From the NCBI GenBank assembly GCA_014529385.2, contig CM043955.1, positions 134,800,108-134,860,107 of the forward strand: DNA of 60,000 bases, read 5' to 3'. Numbering within the stretch: the stretch's first letter is position 1; every line of letters starts with the position of its first letter. This DNA comes from Adiantum capillus-veneris (Eukaryota > Streptophyta > Polypodiopsida > Polypodiales > Pteridaceae). A program made the position numbers and the translations under genes. Shown here piece by piece: positions 1-11,997 of the stretch. Below the pieces are notes generated by a model. It ran no database searches. It was not told the DNA's origin and saw nothing but the letters and a program-made list of their open reading frames with translations.

Positions 1-183
1 AAGAGAGAAAGTGAAAAAGAGAACTCAAGAATTTGAGAGGTAACAGAAAGAAGTTGGAGATGGAGATGGCTTGAGGGTAAGAGCTTGAGGAAGAGAGGTT
101 GAGGGAGAGAGGATAACTCCGATGTCAAGGCAAGAGAGCTCCTGCTTCTGAGAGTGTGTGTCCTCAAAGTGAAGGGAGAGGGG

Positions 184-195
184 TATTTATATAGG
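184..195 (-). promoter_or_regulatory. TATA-like box, LTR-type promoter on minus strand
   Basis: Read on the minus strand this is CCTATATAAATA. It is followed by about 180 bases of CT-rich leader running toward position 1. Upstream of it (about 330-480) are short repeated pieces of the type TAAAAGTACTCCTCC. The layout resembles the U3/R part of an LTR, but no terminus or partner is visible, so the element type is unknown. Confidence 0.35.
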
Positions 196-479
196 CTCTC
201 AAGGCCAGCTAAAAATAGAGGGAGGAAGGAGAGATAAGTTTGCGCACGTTCACGGCTGTTTTTTCTTTTTTTTACGGACACAAATTTCGATGCGCAATTT
301 TGAACCTCTTAGATGAAACTTGGCTTCCAAGACAAGAGCTCTAAACTAAGCTCCTCCTCTCTTTCTTTCCTAAAAGTACTCCTCCTACTCCTTCTCCTCT
401 AAAAGTACTCCTCCTTTCCTAAAATTGCTCTCTCTTTCCTAAAATTACTCTCTCTTTCCAAAAGAGTTAACTCTTATCT

Positions 480-2140
480 TTAGATACAATCTTGAGGCTT
501 AAGTTTTCTATCAACCTTATTGTTTTCAAGTGAATAAGGTTTATAATTAATAGTTCTAAAGTCCAATTTTTGATCCGATCGTTCCATTAGAATGCTCTTT
601 GACTTAATAGAATGCAAACCTCAAATATTTGCAAAGTAAATGAAATACCTTTATTGAAAAATGTTGGGTACATTACATTGCGTCGACATGCCAGGTGGTA
701 CTCCATATCTAGCCCTACAGAAAAACTTCACAAATAGTTCTATTGAAAAATATGTAGTTGTATAAAATGGTGGAGTAGACTTTGTAGTACATTAAGTAGT
801 GTAGTAGGGTGTGATCACACATGCTAGCATGGTGGATGGTGTAGATTTTATGTCTCTAGAACTAGGAAAAAATTGATGACTCGTGAGAACCCATATGTGA
901 GAAAAAAAATTGTCCTAGTTTCATGAAATATCTTCCATTGAAAGTGAAGGTGGAGTCATGCATCGTAGAAAATGTAACCGTTATACCTTCCAAGGAATTT
1001 CTCTTGCTGACCTAATCCTGGCACCAAAGGAAGCATGCAATGTTACTCTACACTATGAAACATTGTCGTTTATCACCGATCAACAATGTGGTAGGTTATG
1101 CCTATCTACATGGTCCTCTATGTTTCTATCCCTCGGCCATATACAAATATATGGTTGTCAATAATATAGTCATCTCTTAAGAGCTAGCCATATGGTAGGT
1201 TTTGCTAATCCATATGGATGTACATCTACTTTTCTTTCCTCTAACCATAAATGCAACTCATTCAAGCTATGATATGCTAATCCATAACATTTGTTGAGGG
1301 AGGTATGGATGAGTTATATGTTTGATCTTAAGTGGAAATTCCTAAGATACATGCACTTGGTGAGGAAGGCTACAAGATTGGAGGCAAGTAATGGCATGGT
1401 TGTGACCTTTATGGATGAGGTTATATTAACACGAAGGTTGCATGCCATTTTTTGAGAATTCTTGAAGAGCTCATATGATGTTCACATCAAAGAAGAGCTT
1501 AATTGAACATATCATGATTTTCAAAAGAGAGAATCTACTCAAAAGATGTTGCTTGCCTGCAAACACATGTATTACATGAACATGCATGTTTTTGGCCTTC
1601 AACCCAAGGGAGAACCCAAAGAATACATGGTATTACACTAGCCTTGGACTAACAACCATGAGTCTTGTCTTTTTATTGGGTTAGCCACATAAATGTATCC
1701 TTTTTTGACAATGAATTGATATAAGCTCTTTTATCAATGCCATTTATGTATTTTTTTGGATATAGTAATTCTTACCTTTTTGATAGGTCAACCACCTACA
1801 CCTGGGTCATTGATCACCCAAAACATTACCTTGAATTTATCTTCAAAAATGTGTTTTCTAGGGGTTATTACAAGAGTATGACAATTTTGTTATGAGTTGG
1901 CTCTCACGGGGCTCTCACGTCTATGTAATCTTTTTTGGATATTGTAGTGATTCTTGGTTGGTTTCTTACACTATGGTATTATGAAGCATTCTCCACTATC
2001 CACTTTATCATCTTCACTTGTATGTCACCAATATGGTTTACCATCCATTTTTTAATAAGTGATTCTTATCGTGACGGAGGCCATAAATCAATGTATCTTT
2101 GATGAAACAAAAAATAGTGGCAAAAAGCTCAAAAAAAAGG
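480..2140. other. No gene recognised
   Basis: AT-rich sequence with many stops in all frames. The longest open frames are under 70 codons and have no recognisable motif. I see no RNA gene or terminal repeat here. Confidence 0.5.
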
Positions 2141-2149
2141 TTTCAATTG

Positions 2150-2790
2150 CGAAAGCACAAATAAAATGCACTTTTCGACAAATAAGACAGATGATGTCTG
2201 GTTCAATTTTTAAAAAATCACTTTTTTAAAAGCTTTTTCATGTTTTTTGTGCTTTTCACGCAAAAAGCAAGGCCAGATTCTTAATCTACGAGTCTCGAGA
2301 AAGCTGTACTTTAATTTTGTAAAAATTTGCTTTTCAAACACTTTTCACGCTATTGTTAGCTTTTCATGATATTTAGTGCTTTTTAGTGAAAAGCGATCCA
2401 ATTTTCTTGTTTCGTGGACAAGTAGAACTCGTGGTTCAATTTTAGAAAATTTTACTTTTTGTGTGCTTTTTATGCTATTTTGAGCTTTTCGTGCTTTATT
2501 GGCGTTTTCAAAAAGTAGCCTGCTGTTTAAGTGACCTAAATATAAAAAATATTATTTTAGTCACCGTTGGATATAAATGACAATCCGATGAAGAAACGAG
2601 ATTAAACAAGGTTTTTTCGAGAATTTATTTTTAAAAAGTGGCACCGTAGAGGCCGCACAAGAAAGTCATAATTATGTTGGAGCATCATAGTGCAACATAG
2701 TCTAGTCAACGTCACATTACTTGCCTAGATACTATCCAATTAATCAATTTTTACTGCAAAAATTGAAGGTAAAAGGGAAGATTTGACCAC
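2150..2790 (+). repeat. Dispersed ~0.65-kb repeat, copy 1
   Basis: This stretch aligns by eye, in the same orientation, with about 6,840-7,400. Shared landmarks in order are a run of CTTTTT/GCTTTTC words, TGGTTCAATTTTAGAAAATTTT, AAATATAAAAA(A)TATTATTTT, a segment near GGCACCGTA / CAGCACCGTA, then CATAATTATGT, CAAAGTCTAGTCAA (CATAGTCTAGTCAA here) and ACTGCAAAAATTGAAGG. Divergence is substantial. Because the second copy begins close behind a gypsy purine tract, this may be part of a matching 5' LTR, but similarity fades after about 2,800. Confidence 0.7.
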
Positions 2791-2799
2791 AAAAAGAAA

Positions 2800-4920
2800 A
2801 ACCATGTAGTAACTATCCTCTCGGTGGATTCTTTTTTGTATACAAAGGAATGTATGGACTTTCTTGGTGTGTATGAAGTTGCTCCATGTTTGTTTCATCG
2901 TGTTTAAAACACTGATTTATTCACACGATTTGTTTATGGACACGTGTGTACATAAAAAAGCACTTTTTGTTTCATGTCACGTAGTTGGTAGGAACATTGT
3001 TTTGATCATATCTCTCAAACCACTATGAATCACGTCAAACCCTTTGAACAAAAAATTAAACACATCATTTAAAACATTTTCTCTATGTGTGTTACATGAA
3101 AATTTTGACTTATGGTCAAAAAACAGCTTGTTGTCCATTGCACATTCAAAATTTGGACCCCAGACTCCTTGAAGAACCACTATATAGACTCATCAGAGGA
3201 GCGAACCCACTTAGCTGAATCAAAATCTTGATTAAAATTGCTGATAAATGAATTTGGGTATCTAAGATCACTTCTTGAGTGCAAGTTATTAACCATTCTA
3301 TGTACATGATTACGTACGCGTGTATGTGCTACCTAGGGGGGTACCATATGACATCGTGAGTTCAATGAAATGTCCTTATATGTTTTATGGTTTGTTTTGA
3401 TCGGTTGATTTCAAGTGTTTGATGTTCATAAACTTATATGGGGGTATATGGTTAGTCATCCTGAGCCGTACAGACAAATATAAATATGGTGGATTTTTTT
3501 TGTGTGTTACTATTTGTTGCATGAGTCTCATATGGGTAAAGTGAGGTGATAAGGTTTCAGTCTATATTATGGGGCTAGGCTTGATGCATGATTTGAGGTC
3601 AAATAGTTTCATTCCTGTTATGCAGCATCCACACATACATGTGATGTTATGGTTTATGGTTGATCAAAATGATGGGGCTGTTTTGCATCATGGTTATGTC
3701 ATGTGATGTATGGAACCCCACAAATGGATGTAGATACCTCATGTGCATGTGCATATTTGTTTCCACCCTTTTAGGCCAAAACTAGCTCTATGTGCTAGGG
3801 GTGAGGTGAGGTCATAGTGCATCACTTATGCACGGTTAAATATTGTCAAAATTGGATTTTTAAGTCATGTTTAGTCAATGGCCGAACATATTTTATGCAT
3901 AAAAAGTTCTTATCTTAAGGGCCATGTATGTGGGCTCAGTTTGATTGCAGTGTATATGTCAAACTCCCAGTGTGCGAGTCGATTCAGTATGTGGTTTATG
4001 GTCAAGTGCTAAGATCCGTCATGGGTTATGGTTGTGATTTAGATTGTGGAATCTAGTGTGGCTCTTGGATCTTTTGTTTGAAATATGGTTGTGCAGCAAA
4101 AATGTTGCCGAAATTTTTGCAGCCATGTTATATGCTAAAGTGGTTTTTGTAGGATTGGATGTGCATCACTCTGAGTAGGTGGAATGCTCACCCATGTGAT
4201 ATGATTAGATTATGGTTTATGGTTTATGGTTTTGCATTGGATCATGAAGTGGTTTTGATAGTTTATGGTGGACGTGTAAGGATAGAGAGCCTGTACAGTC
4301 TGAATGGTTGGGAAATATTATTTATGCATATGGAAGATGCTAATATGATTGGACTCATGTGTTATGTTTCTCATGGCAGCGTCGCTATACAAGACTAGGA
4401 TCACCTACATTGCTTAGACTTAGACAAAAGGGTCGATGACTTGGGGCTTTTGCTAGATTGAGGGTGTTGTATAGGTCTTCTTTTTTGTTAGGCTCATCTA
4501 CACGGTTAGTGCGTCGGGGGTTGAATGACCTACATGGCTAACGAGTCAAGGATCTTGCCTTGGCTTTTCCTAAACACCTGATTCTGGGCATCAAAGAGAT
4601 GTGGCATCTAAACTAGTATGGTTGGTGTTGATACCCTACCACCTGTTGGTAATTGGGATCCTTTTGGAGCTCGGGTTCATGGAGGTAGGTGAAGCGGCCT
4701 CAACTTATGTCTAGATTAGGTAGGTTGGAGGTGTTCTGGCTTGGTCCTAGGGAAGTGAGAATCTCTCTGTCCATAATAGAGTGGAAGTGGATGGGTGGAC
4801 CGGTTGGTCCCTACACAGGGTCCGATGTTTTGCTAGTCATTTTGATGTTATGGTATACCCAGATTTTGTTATTACATTAATTCATGATTTCCTATTTTAT
4901 TTAGATGGAGTATTTAGATA
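2800..4920. other. No gene recognised; TATGGTTTATGG-type short repeats
   Basis: No coding frame is convincing. From about 3,390 to 4,230 the words TTTATGG and TATGGTT recur irregularly, densest at 4,209-4,231. The block may be interior LTR sequence of the gypsy relic that follows or unrelated inserted DNA. Confidence 0.4.
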
Positions 4921-4924
4921 TTCT

Positions 4925-5263
4925 CTTTTGTCATTCTCCTATGTCTTTGCACACTCTATTTCACCCCCCACGACTCTCTCTTTCTCTCTCTATTCCCACA
5001 ATGTGATGTACACATATACTCATCCTCCACAATCTTATTTTCTTGAATATGCTTTCATTCATATCACTCATTCAGAGGTAGCACTAGTCGCTAGGTGCCT
5101 CTGGATGTAGTCCGGCTTATGGCCTAAACTCCATGCTAGGTTGGGCGTTGAGAACTCCTCCCCTATGCAAACGCTTTTGTAACTCGGATATATATTGAAA
5201 TTGTATAAAAGTGTAAATTGTATATTTATCATCGCATAGAACCCTAGGGAGGGGTATCTCTCA
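4925..5263 (+). repeat. Probable 3' end of a gypsy 5' LTR
   Basis: The stretch is CT-rich, has a TATAAAAG-like word near 5,204, and ends in TCTCTCA two bases before a tRNA-iMet-type primer site. This is how the 3' end of a 5' LTR looks. The start of this LTR was not found. The 0.65-kb repeat at 2,150-2,790 may belong to it, which would need an insertion or very long LTR. Confidence 0.4.
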
Positions 5264-5265
5264 CC

Positions 5266-5278
5266 TGGTATCATAGCC
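5266..5278 (+). other. Primer binding site (initiator Met tRNA type)
   Basis: TGGTATCATAGCC differs by one base from TGGTATCAGAGCC, the common plant LTR-element primer site complementary to initiator tRNA-Met. It lies 109 bases before the gag start codon of the relic downstream. Confidence 0.65.
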
Positions 5279-5386
5279 AAAGGTTGTGGGGATAGCCTAA
5301 AGCCTGATGCTAGTTGGGTTAGTCATGCAATATATTTTCACCATTTAATATAGGGTTTTGGATTTGACATGATGCAGTAATCAATC

Positions 5387-6581
5387 ATGCCTCCTAGAGA
5401 AAATGGATTGGCTGCTAATTCCAATGTCCAATCTTACCTCAATCCACTATCACCGATCATGACATTGATGCTAAGCCTCTCAAGTCTCAACTTGGGGACT
5501 TTAGTGGAGGAAGGTCAAGATGTAGGCAAAGTTCTTGAAGATTGGATTGAACGTATGGATGATTACTTTGATTTGCTCATTCTTCTACAAAGAACAAGGC
5601 AATTATTGATAAGCTCAAATTGAAAAAGACGACCAAGCATTGGTGGAGAGACCATTGTACTTAGAACAATGTTGACCCTAATGCAGCAACATATCTCAAC
5701 ACTCAGCTAAAGAAGAACTATCAAAACAAGGTATACCATTCTGACCACATGAATGAGTTTCTTGATTGTACTCAAGGAACCATAGATCTAGAATCATATT
5801 ATCAACATTTCTTGACCCTTGTCAAGTATGCTCCAAGGGGGATGACTCAAGAAGTCAAAGTGGCACGATGCGTGTCAAGCCTACATAATCCTTTGAAGAC
5901 TAGACTTCAAAGTTTACGCCTTACAAATTTTGCAAATGTTCTTGATGTGGGTAAGCCCATTGAGATTGAAATATAAAATGGTAGTAAAGGACCTTGAGTA
6001 GAGGATGATTCTAGATCTTCAAGGCTTCTCAGACTCGGGAAGCCATATTACGTACAAGAGAAATAAGAGATCACCTTTGCTTCAGTTGTTTTGAGCCTGA
6101 CCATGTTGTTCCTTTAATGATCCAGACAATTATGAACTTGCAAGACAAGATGATGCTGGAAGTACGGACACTAACAGGAACCTTGGAAACTCACATTCTA
6201 GATCTAATACAAACTAAAGACCACCACAAAACCAAGGGAATGCCTAGACCTAATTCACATTCTAGACCTAATACAGACTATAGACCACCACAGAACCAAG
6301 GAAATGTGAGACCTGGGAATCCAATCTTTACAAGAACTGAACAACTGAACGACCACCTCATTCAAGAGGATATCACCAACCTCAAGGAGGAACCCAAACT
6401 AGTAGAACTCAAAATGCTCGATGTAGACAAAATTTATCAAATGTTTGTGTCCATGCAACCATTTCAGATCAAGGAGAAAATGAGGTGCGTTTTGGATTTG
6501 CTAGTGCTCCAATATTATTCAATATTGTGGCAACCAAAATCTCTCCAGGACAAGATCATAACTGAATATCTTATGGACTAG
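5387..6581 (+). pseudogene. Ty3/gypsy gag relic, internally deleted element
   Basis: The start at 5,387 opens with Met-Pro-Pro-Arg, common for plant gypsy gags. After a frame change near 5,625 the gag core is readable (residues such as TKHWW, then EFLDCTQGT followed by YYQHFLTLVKYAPRGM), matching the retrotransposon gag fold in which an aromatic-rich helix precedes an EF-x-L-x-QG motif and a YAP motif. From about 6,080 the sequence is Asn/Pro/Gln-rich, carries a 64-bp tandem duplication and has stops in every frame. No protease, RT, RNase H or integrase follows: only about 90 bases separate the last open frame from a purine tract. The element therefore lost pol and is non-autonomous or dead. 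Confidence 0.7.
6192..6319 (+). repeat. 64-bp tandem duplication in gag relic
   Basis: Two units start with CACATTCTAGA at 6,192 and 6,256. Both run through ACCACCACA(A/G)AACCAAGG. The units differ at several bases, so the duplication is not recent. Confidence 0.7.
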
Positions 6582-6674
6582 TCAATTTAACATATATTTA
6601 TAGAGGTTTGTAGACTTACTTAATTGTTATTCATCTCACGGTGAGGACACCTCGAATTTTTCAAGTGTGGGAGG

Positions 6675-7400
6675 ATGTAAAATTCTTGATTTTTGGGTCT
6701 GTTTTAAAAATAAAAAATAGATTCTCATATCTACTTCATGAAATTTTGGTTTAGAACGCTTGTTTTGGCAACATTGTAAGGTTTTAAAGTGAAAAGCAAG
6801 GTTTTTTCTATGTTCCGGTAGGTCAAACGAACGTTTGGTTCAATTATGAAAAATATGTTTTTTAAAGCTTTTTCATGCTTTTTGTGCTTTTCGGTGCTTT
6901 TTTGCAAGAAGCAGGGCTAGATCATCAATTTACGAGTTTTGAGGAATCTATGGTCAATTTTGTAAAATTTTGCTTTTCGAGGGCTTTTCACACTATTTTC
7001 AGTTTTTCATGATTTTTAGTGAAAAACGAGCCCGCTTTCTTATTTCGGTGGACTAGGAAAATTTGTGGTTCAATTTTAGAAAATTTTGTTTTTTTGCGTA
7101 TTATACTATTTCAGCATTTTTGAAAAGCAACGTGATTTTTAGGATAACTTAAATATAAAAATATTATTTTTAGTCTCCGTCGGGTATAAAAATGACCATC
7201 CGATTAAAAAATGGGATTAAATGGGTTTTTTATGAGAATTATTTTTATAAAAAGCAGCACCGTAAATATGTCAGGACCGTACGAGAAAGCCATAATTATG
7301 TCGGGGCATCACAATGCAGCAAAGTCTAGTCAAGGTCACATTAGTTACCCAAATACTGTCCAATTTCTCAATGTTTACTACAAAAATTGAAGGAAAATGG
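6675..7400 (+). repeat. Start of gypsy 3' LTR; dispersed repeat copy 2
   Basis: The purine-rich word GTGTGGGAGGA ends at about 6,674, and TGTAAAATTC follows, which fits a polypurine tract and LTR start. From about 6,840 the sequence aligns with 2,150-2,790. The 3' end of this LTR was not located. A TATA-like word (GTATAAATTC) near 7,535 and a CT-rich leader after 7,640 could be its promoter and R region. Confidence 0.55.
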
Positions 7401-7946
7401 GGAGAGAGGACCCCCAAAAGCAAAGCCGTGTTTTTAGAAAAGTCTGGAGTCTTTTCCCAAAAACTTGCATCTATTCCAAGGAGAAGAGGGGGCACCATGT
7501 CTCAGCTTGGGGCACACTCTAGCTTGGCAAAGTGCGTATAAATTCATCCCCGATGCTCAATTTCAATGCCGACAGTTGCGTCCACTATCACATGGTGATA
7601 CCTACGTATTATACAGAGTGGTGCAAGCTCTCCATCACCATCTCCATAAGATCTTCTCTCTTGTTCACATGAAGAAGAAGAAGAAGTACACTCTCTCTCT
7701 CTACTTGCTTACTATCTTCTCCTCTTTTTTCACGGCGTGCGCATTCTCCAATGTTGTGGTGATGAAAACCTGTATGTAGCTCTCATCACCGCTCTGTTGT
7801 AGAAAAGCAAGAAGCCTTTTGACATCCTGCAATCACTCCTAAAGCACCGTAAGAAGCTCTAAACTCCTTAGCCATCATCTCTTTCTCTCTCTATTCAGTT
7901 TTGTGAGTAACTATTGTTTGGATGATTTGTTTTCTTAATTTCACCT

Positions 7947-8390
7947 ATGAGGTCATCTTTTGGATGGATCTTCAATCCCATATTTTCCAAAATTTTGCTC
8001 ATTTATCCCCACAAATATGGTTTGATTTTTAGAAGCTTCGGGAGAGTGATTGTGCACCTTATAGGAGAAGACAAGAGATCATGCAAGCTCTTTCTATCCA
8101 TCACCCGTGGAATAGAATTCCATTGTGATGAAACAATTCTTACTCGAAATTCTGTCACATATTCCCCTATAAAGGACGGCAAAGTTCTTATGGGCACCTG
8201 TTTACTTTATACCAAAATGTGGCCATCTTACACGGCCTTGCATAGACACATTGATTTTGCCATGCACATCGCGCAAACCTTCGTCCAGGGCGACTCAGAA
8301 TGGGAAGGGGAAAGTAACAATGGCTACAATAGCTTGAGCAACAAATCGCAGGATATTAGGCTGGAAGATGTTGAGAGATTATATGTATAG
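7947..8390 (+). CDS. Unrecognised 147-codon ORF
   Basis: An open frame of 147 codons with no motif I recognise. The N-terminal third is hydrophobic and aromatic; the C-terminal third is acidic and Asn/Ser-rich. It follows a region that may be LTR-derived. There is no homologous copy elsewhere in the window. It may be chance; low confidence. Confidence 0.15.
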   Translation: MRSSFGWIFNPIFSKILLIYPHKYGLIFRSFGRVIVHLIGEDKRSCKLFLSITRGIEFHCDETILTRNSVTYSPIKDGKVLMGTCLLYTKMWPSYTALHRHIDFAMHIAQTFVQGDSEWEGESNNGYNSLSNKSQDIRLEDVERLYV

Positions 8391-10766
8391 TGTATAAAGT
8401 GTGTTTGATGTTTTTTTTGAAAACCTTTAGCAGATTTTTACTCTTATCTGGCAAAGTATTGAGCCATATCGACAATTTCAACGAAGGAGATAGCTAGAGT
8501 GAGAGTATGTACATAAGATTGTGAGGAATAATTTTGGCAATTTTTTTGGCCAATGAATAATTTTTAGTAAATTTCTTTCCTTTTTAACCTAATAATGGTA
8601 AAAAAGTGATAAACAAAGCCAAGAATTTTGAATTCAAGATCCACAAGAGGGAATTGAACCTACAAAGCAAGAGCTTCGAGCATAAAAAAATATGGAATGA
8701 TTTAGCAAAAGTCAAATTTAGAGCTAACGTAAAACGGTCCAAAATTACAAAATTAGGAGCAAATAACGACTAGGAGTCCAAACGACGAGCCATCTGAGTC
8801 ACAGGTTGTATGTCATGAGGAAAGTGGGAAAATAAGGTAATTATGCACATTGCTTCGAGCACATATAGTCAAAATGGGCAAGACAAACCTCATTTGCATT
8901 CTATTAGTTCAGAGAGAGAGAGAGCTAGAGAGCTTTTGTGACCTAGAGAGCTGTGCAATAATTCTGCCTTCTACAACCATACCGGACACCCACACTTCAC
9001 CAGATCGGTCAGGTACAATTCTCTTCAGCTCTAGAGCACTTGTGAATTGCCAAAAACACCCAACAAGTGCACAAAAAACAGAATTAATCAAATCAAAGTT
9101 GGGATTTGTGCAAATTGTCAGATCATTTTTTGGGATGGATAAACAAGTCTAGATTCAAAGATAAGTGCATAGAAATGCTCCCCTCACCCAGAAACATCTA
9201 GCCATGTAAGCACATATGCCAGATAGGCTAGAACATGGATCACGATCCGTGTCCCACCACCTCAAAATTCAAAGATGAGTAGTGCAAAGTGTTCTCTGTG
9301 AAAGCACCAGTACATTGCTGAAATTATAGTTGCAAGATGCTGCTGAACCTGGATGGCGATCCATGTCTCCCAACATGCCCAAACAAATAAATATTTGTCT
9401 AGATAGTGTGACCCTGCCTTGGGGAAAGTGCCCTGCAAATTTGGAGTGAATTGAACCTTTTAACCACCAAAAACCAAGGGAAATTGGAAAATCAATCTCC
9501 AAATGGTCATTTTGGCCCACAAAAGAAAAATTTAGTCCAAACTTGGAAAAAAGTACATCAGAGGGTTGGTAAACATGGTAGAAATATGCTCAGGAAAATT
9601 TGGTCCAATTCTGTGCCTAAACATGGAAAGTGATCCATGACTCCCTTAGCTAGATTTTGCCAATTTTTAAGGCAAAGCTTCTGTATAAATTGGGAAATGA
9701 GCCATGCATCTTCAACTGAGTTCTTAGAGATTGAAAAGGCTTCATTTGTCAAAGACAGCATTATCAGAGAGTCTGAGTTTGAAAGCAAAGATAAAGTAAA
9801 TTGTCATCTTGAAGAAGTGAAAAAGGGATCCAAGGAATGGTCACCAAATGACCAAAACTTGGCAAATAACTTGATGAGGTCACACCGACTCCAATTGGGC
9901 TAGAAATCAACTGCTACGTAGGGCTTGGGCATTTCTCCAACCCCAAACCATCAGAATTGCAAGTTGCCAACCAGATTGATCACAATCAGGGATCTAAAGC
10001 ACCAACCAAACCAAATATGGCAAAGCTAGACCAAATCACACCATATCTTGGGAAATTGGGAAAACTAGAAATAAACTAGTCCAAATTTGAAAATAACTTC
10101 ACCAATGTTTAAGGATATGCTATAGGAAAAAGTTTCCCATGTTTCATCCCAAAAGTTGTCCAACATGGATCCCGATCCATGATGCCATGACCCCCTACAA
10201 GTTTTCCAAGCAAAAACCATACCACTTGGTTCCAAATATCAAGGACAACCTAACCTTAGAGTTTCAAGTCATTTGAATTTTAAAATCCTTGCCAAAATGC
10301 CAAAAATCTCTAAGTCTAAGAAAAATTCCAAAATTTGGCATAAAATCCCAAGCAGTGATCCAAATTGAAAAAGAAGTGAACCGTAGCATCCCCAACTCAT
10401 GCTTAAGCAAATGATACCAACATGGATCGCGATCCATGACTCCCTGAGCCCTTGGGGGGTACAGTATGTAATGATGTTAATGTATAATGTGAGTTCGAAA
10501 GGAGGGGTTATTAAATGCAAAAACTTTAGGCAATTCAACAGAGATACATTAAAATAAGGAGTTTTTATATTCAATTTTGGAGAAAATTCCTAAAATAAGG
10601 GATCGTTTTATTCATTCATCCATGTTAAAAGAGGGGTTTTTTTAATACCCCATGAACACACGTGATATGGGGGATACTGAACGGTGAACCTCCCAAGCCT
10701 AAGCCAGACTTGACTTATAGCCACCTGATCGAATGCCTGTAGCACCTCTAGATGCACTAGTGAAGT
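8391..10766. other. No gene recognised; contains five palindromic motif copies
   Basis: No open frame looks like a known protein. The region is notable for a recurring palindromic word (separate entry). A word like the T-arm of a tRNA at about 8,650 has no partner arms. Confidence 0.5.
9230..10446 (+). repeat. Five dispersed copies of an ACATGGATCnCGATCCATG motif
   Basis: Copies lie near 9,232, 9,347, 9,620, 10,161 and 10,419. The best one reads ACATGGATCGCGATCCATG, followed by ACTCCCT. The core is a near-perfect palindrome. Three or more of the copies are followed by a (G/A)TCTCCC or GACTCCC word, so the repeat is longer than the palindrome. Spacing is uneven (about 115 to 540 bp), as in a diverged tandem array. 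Confidence 0.6.
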
Positions 10767-11695
10767 TTGGACAAATTTGGACTTGTTTTGATTAAGTTAT
10801 GCTCATTTTTCATTTTATGGTCAAAGTTTGTGTTTTTTGACTTTTCTCAACAACTTGTTGGCCAATTTTTGGATCTAATCTTTGGAATGTCTGATCACAC
10901 AGAATGCCTACAGATGATCAAGGAAGCAATGGGAAGCCCTTTCCTAAAAGTGGTGGAAATCTCATCAAACAAGAAAGCTCACATAACGAAGGAGGAGGTT
11001 GCTCAAACTTCAACAAATATATTCATTGGTAGATTCGAAGCAGTAGATGGCACTAGAGTAAAGATCACAATCTTCCCAAGGAACCTCTTGAGTTTGCATC
11101 AACAATAGGAAGTGATTGAAGGATCAAGGTGTCTTGAAATAGAAACATTTTTCCATTTATAGCCATGGGGAATAACTTTCAAAGAGCACACGAACGTATG
11201 CCATCAATTCAATACAACGAAGAAGCTATGCTGACTGACAAAGATAATGAAGTTGTGAAATTGTAAATCACTGTAGACTTGATCAATCAGGCACTACACT
11301 TTCCACCAAGCAACCACAACTTGCTGCTACAGACCAAGGCTCTAGTTAATGACAAAGCATTCACCAAGCACCAAGGGCACAAGTTTACATACAAGGATTT
11401 GGTGTACTCAAAGACAAAATTGCGGCTACATCTCATATCACAATATCTAAAAGTCCAAAAGACACTAGATACACCGAGCCTAACCTTCACATTGTCGTAG
11501 TGATGGCCATTAGACTACTAGAGCAAAGGATGATTTACTGTGATCCAAGCACGTACATACTAGAAAATTTAGTTGAAGCAAATCTCAAGAACAGTGACAG
11601 AAACAAGACGTACGTGAAGGATGGAACCGTCCTAACAAGGATCACATACAAATCATTGGGAATGATAGATCAGCTACCACAAGCTGAGTCCAAGC
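10767..11695 (+). pseudogene. Element X, left half: unrecognised decayed coding region
   Basis: Several open frames in the plus direction (10,767-11,108; about 11,170-11,500; 11,500-11,695) read like one decayed protein, including ALHFPPSNHNLLLQTKALVND and an ILENLVEANLK stretch. The last frame runs into the copia LTR at 11,696. Removing the copia and one copy of its target duplication lets this frame continue for about 60 more codons from 27,166 without a stop, which is direct evidence that the copia split a reading frame. The family is not recognised. The ALHFPP-type segment faintly recalls uncharacterised proteins of plant non-autonomous retroelements (inference only). No 5' LTR of X was found. 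Confidence 0.5.
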
Positions 11696-11922
11696 TGTTG
11701 GAATTAGGGTTGCAGAGAAACACACACAGCTTGGAGAAGACGAAAGAAGCTCAAGGCACACAATACAGAGTGTTTTACTTAGTGTGCAATGGAAAGATAG
11801 ATAGCCCTAGAGTGATGGGCGTATATACAATGCACGGGGAAAAAAACCTCCTAAAGAGGGAAAAAATGCCCCGGCGGTCCTAGTGTGTTCACACACATCA
11901 CTACCACATGTATATGGTAACA
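11696..11922 (-). repeat. Copia 3' LTR
   Basis: 227 bp with TG...CA ends on the minus strand. It matches 26,931-27,161 throughout, with a short indel near 11,885. Confidence 0.95.
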
Positions 11923-11934
11923 AATCCCCCCTGG
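11923..11934 (-). other. Copia polypurine tract
   Basis: On the minus strand the sequence AGGGGGGATT lies immediately before the 3' LTR start TGTTACC. This is the plus-strand primer tract expected for a copia element. Confidence 0.85.
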
Positions 11935-11997
11935 AGTGATGCGGTGACCGAGAGCTGGCACATGAGTAAAGGGAAGTGCCATGCCCTGAGGACAGGA

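Noticed and set aside
4781-5110. 109-codon plus-strand ORF before the gypsy relic
   Set aside because: It lies in CT-rich LTR-like DNA and its composition follows that bias; no motif.
8635-8690. tRNA-like T-arm word GGGAATTGAACCT
   Set aside because: No matching acceptor, D or anticodon arm at the right spacing on either strand.
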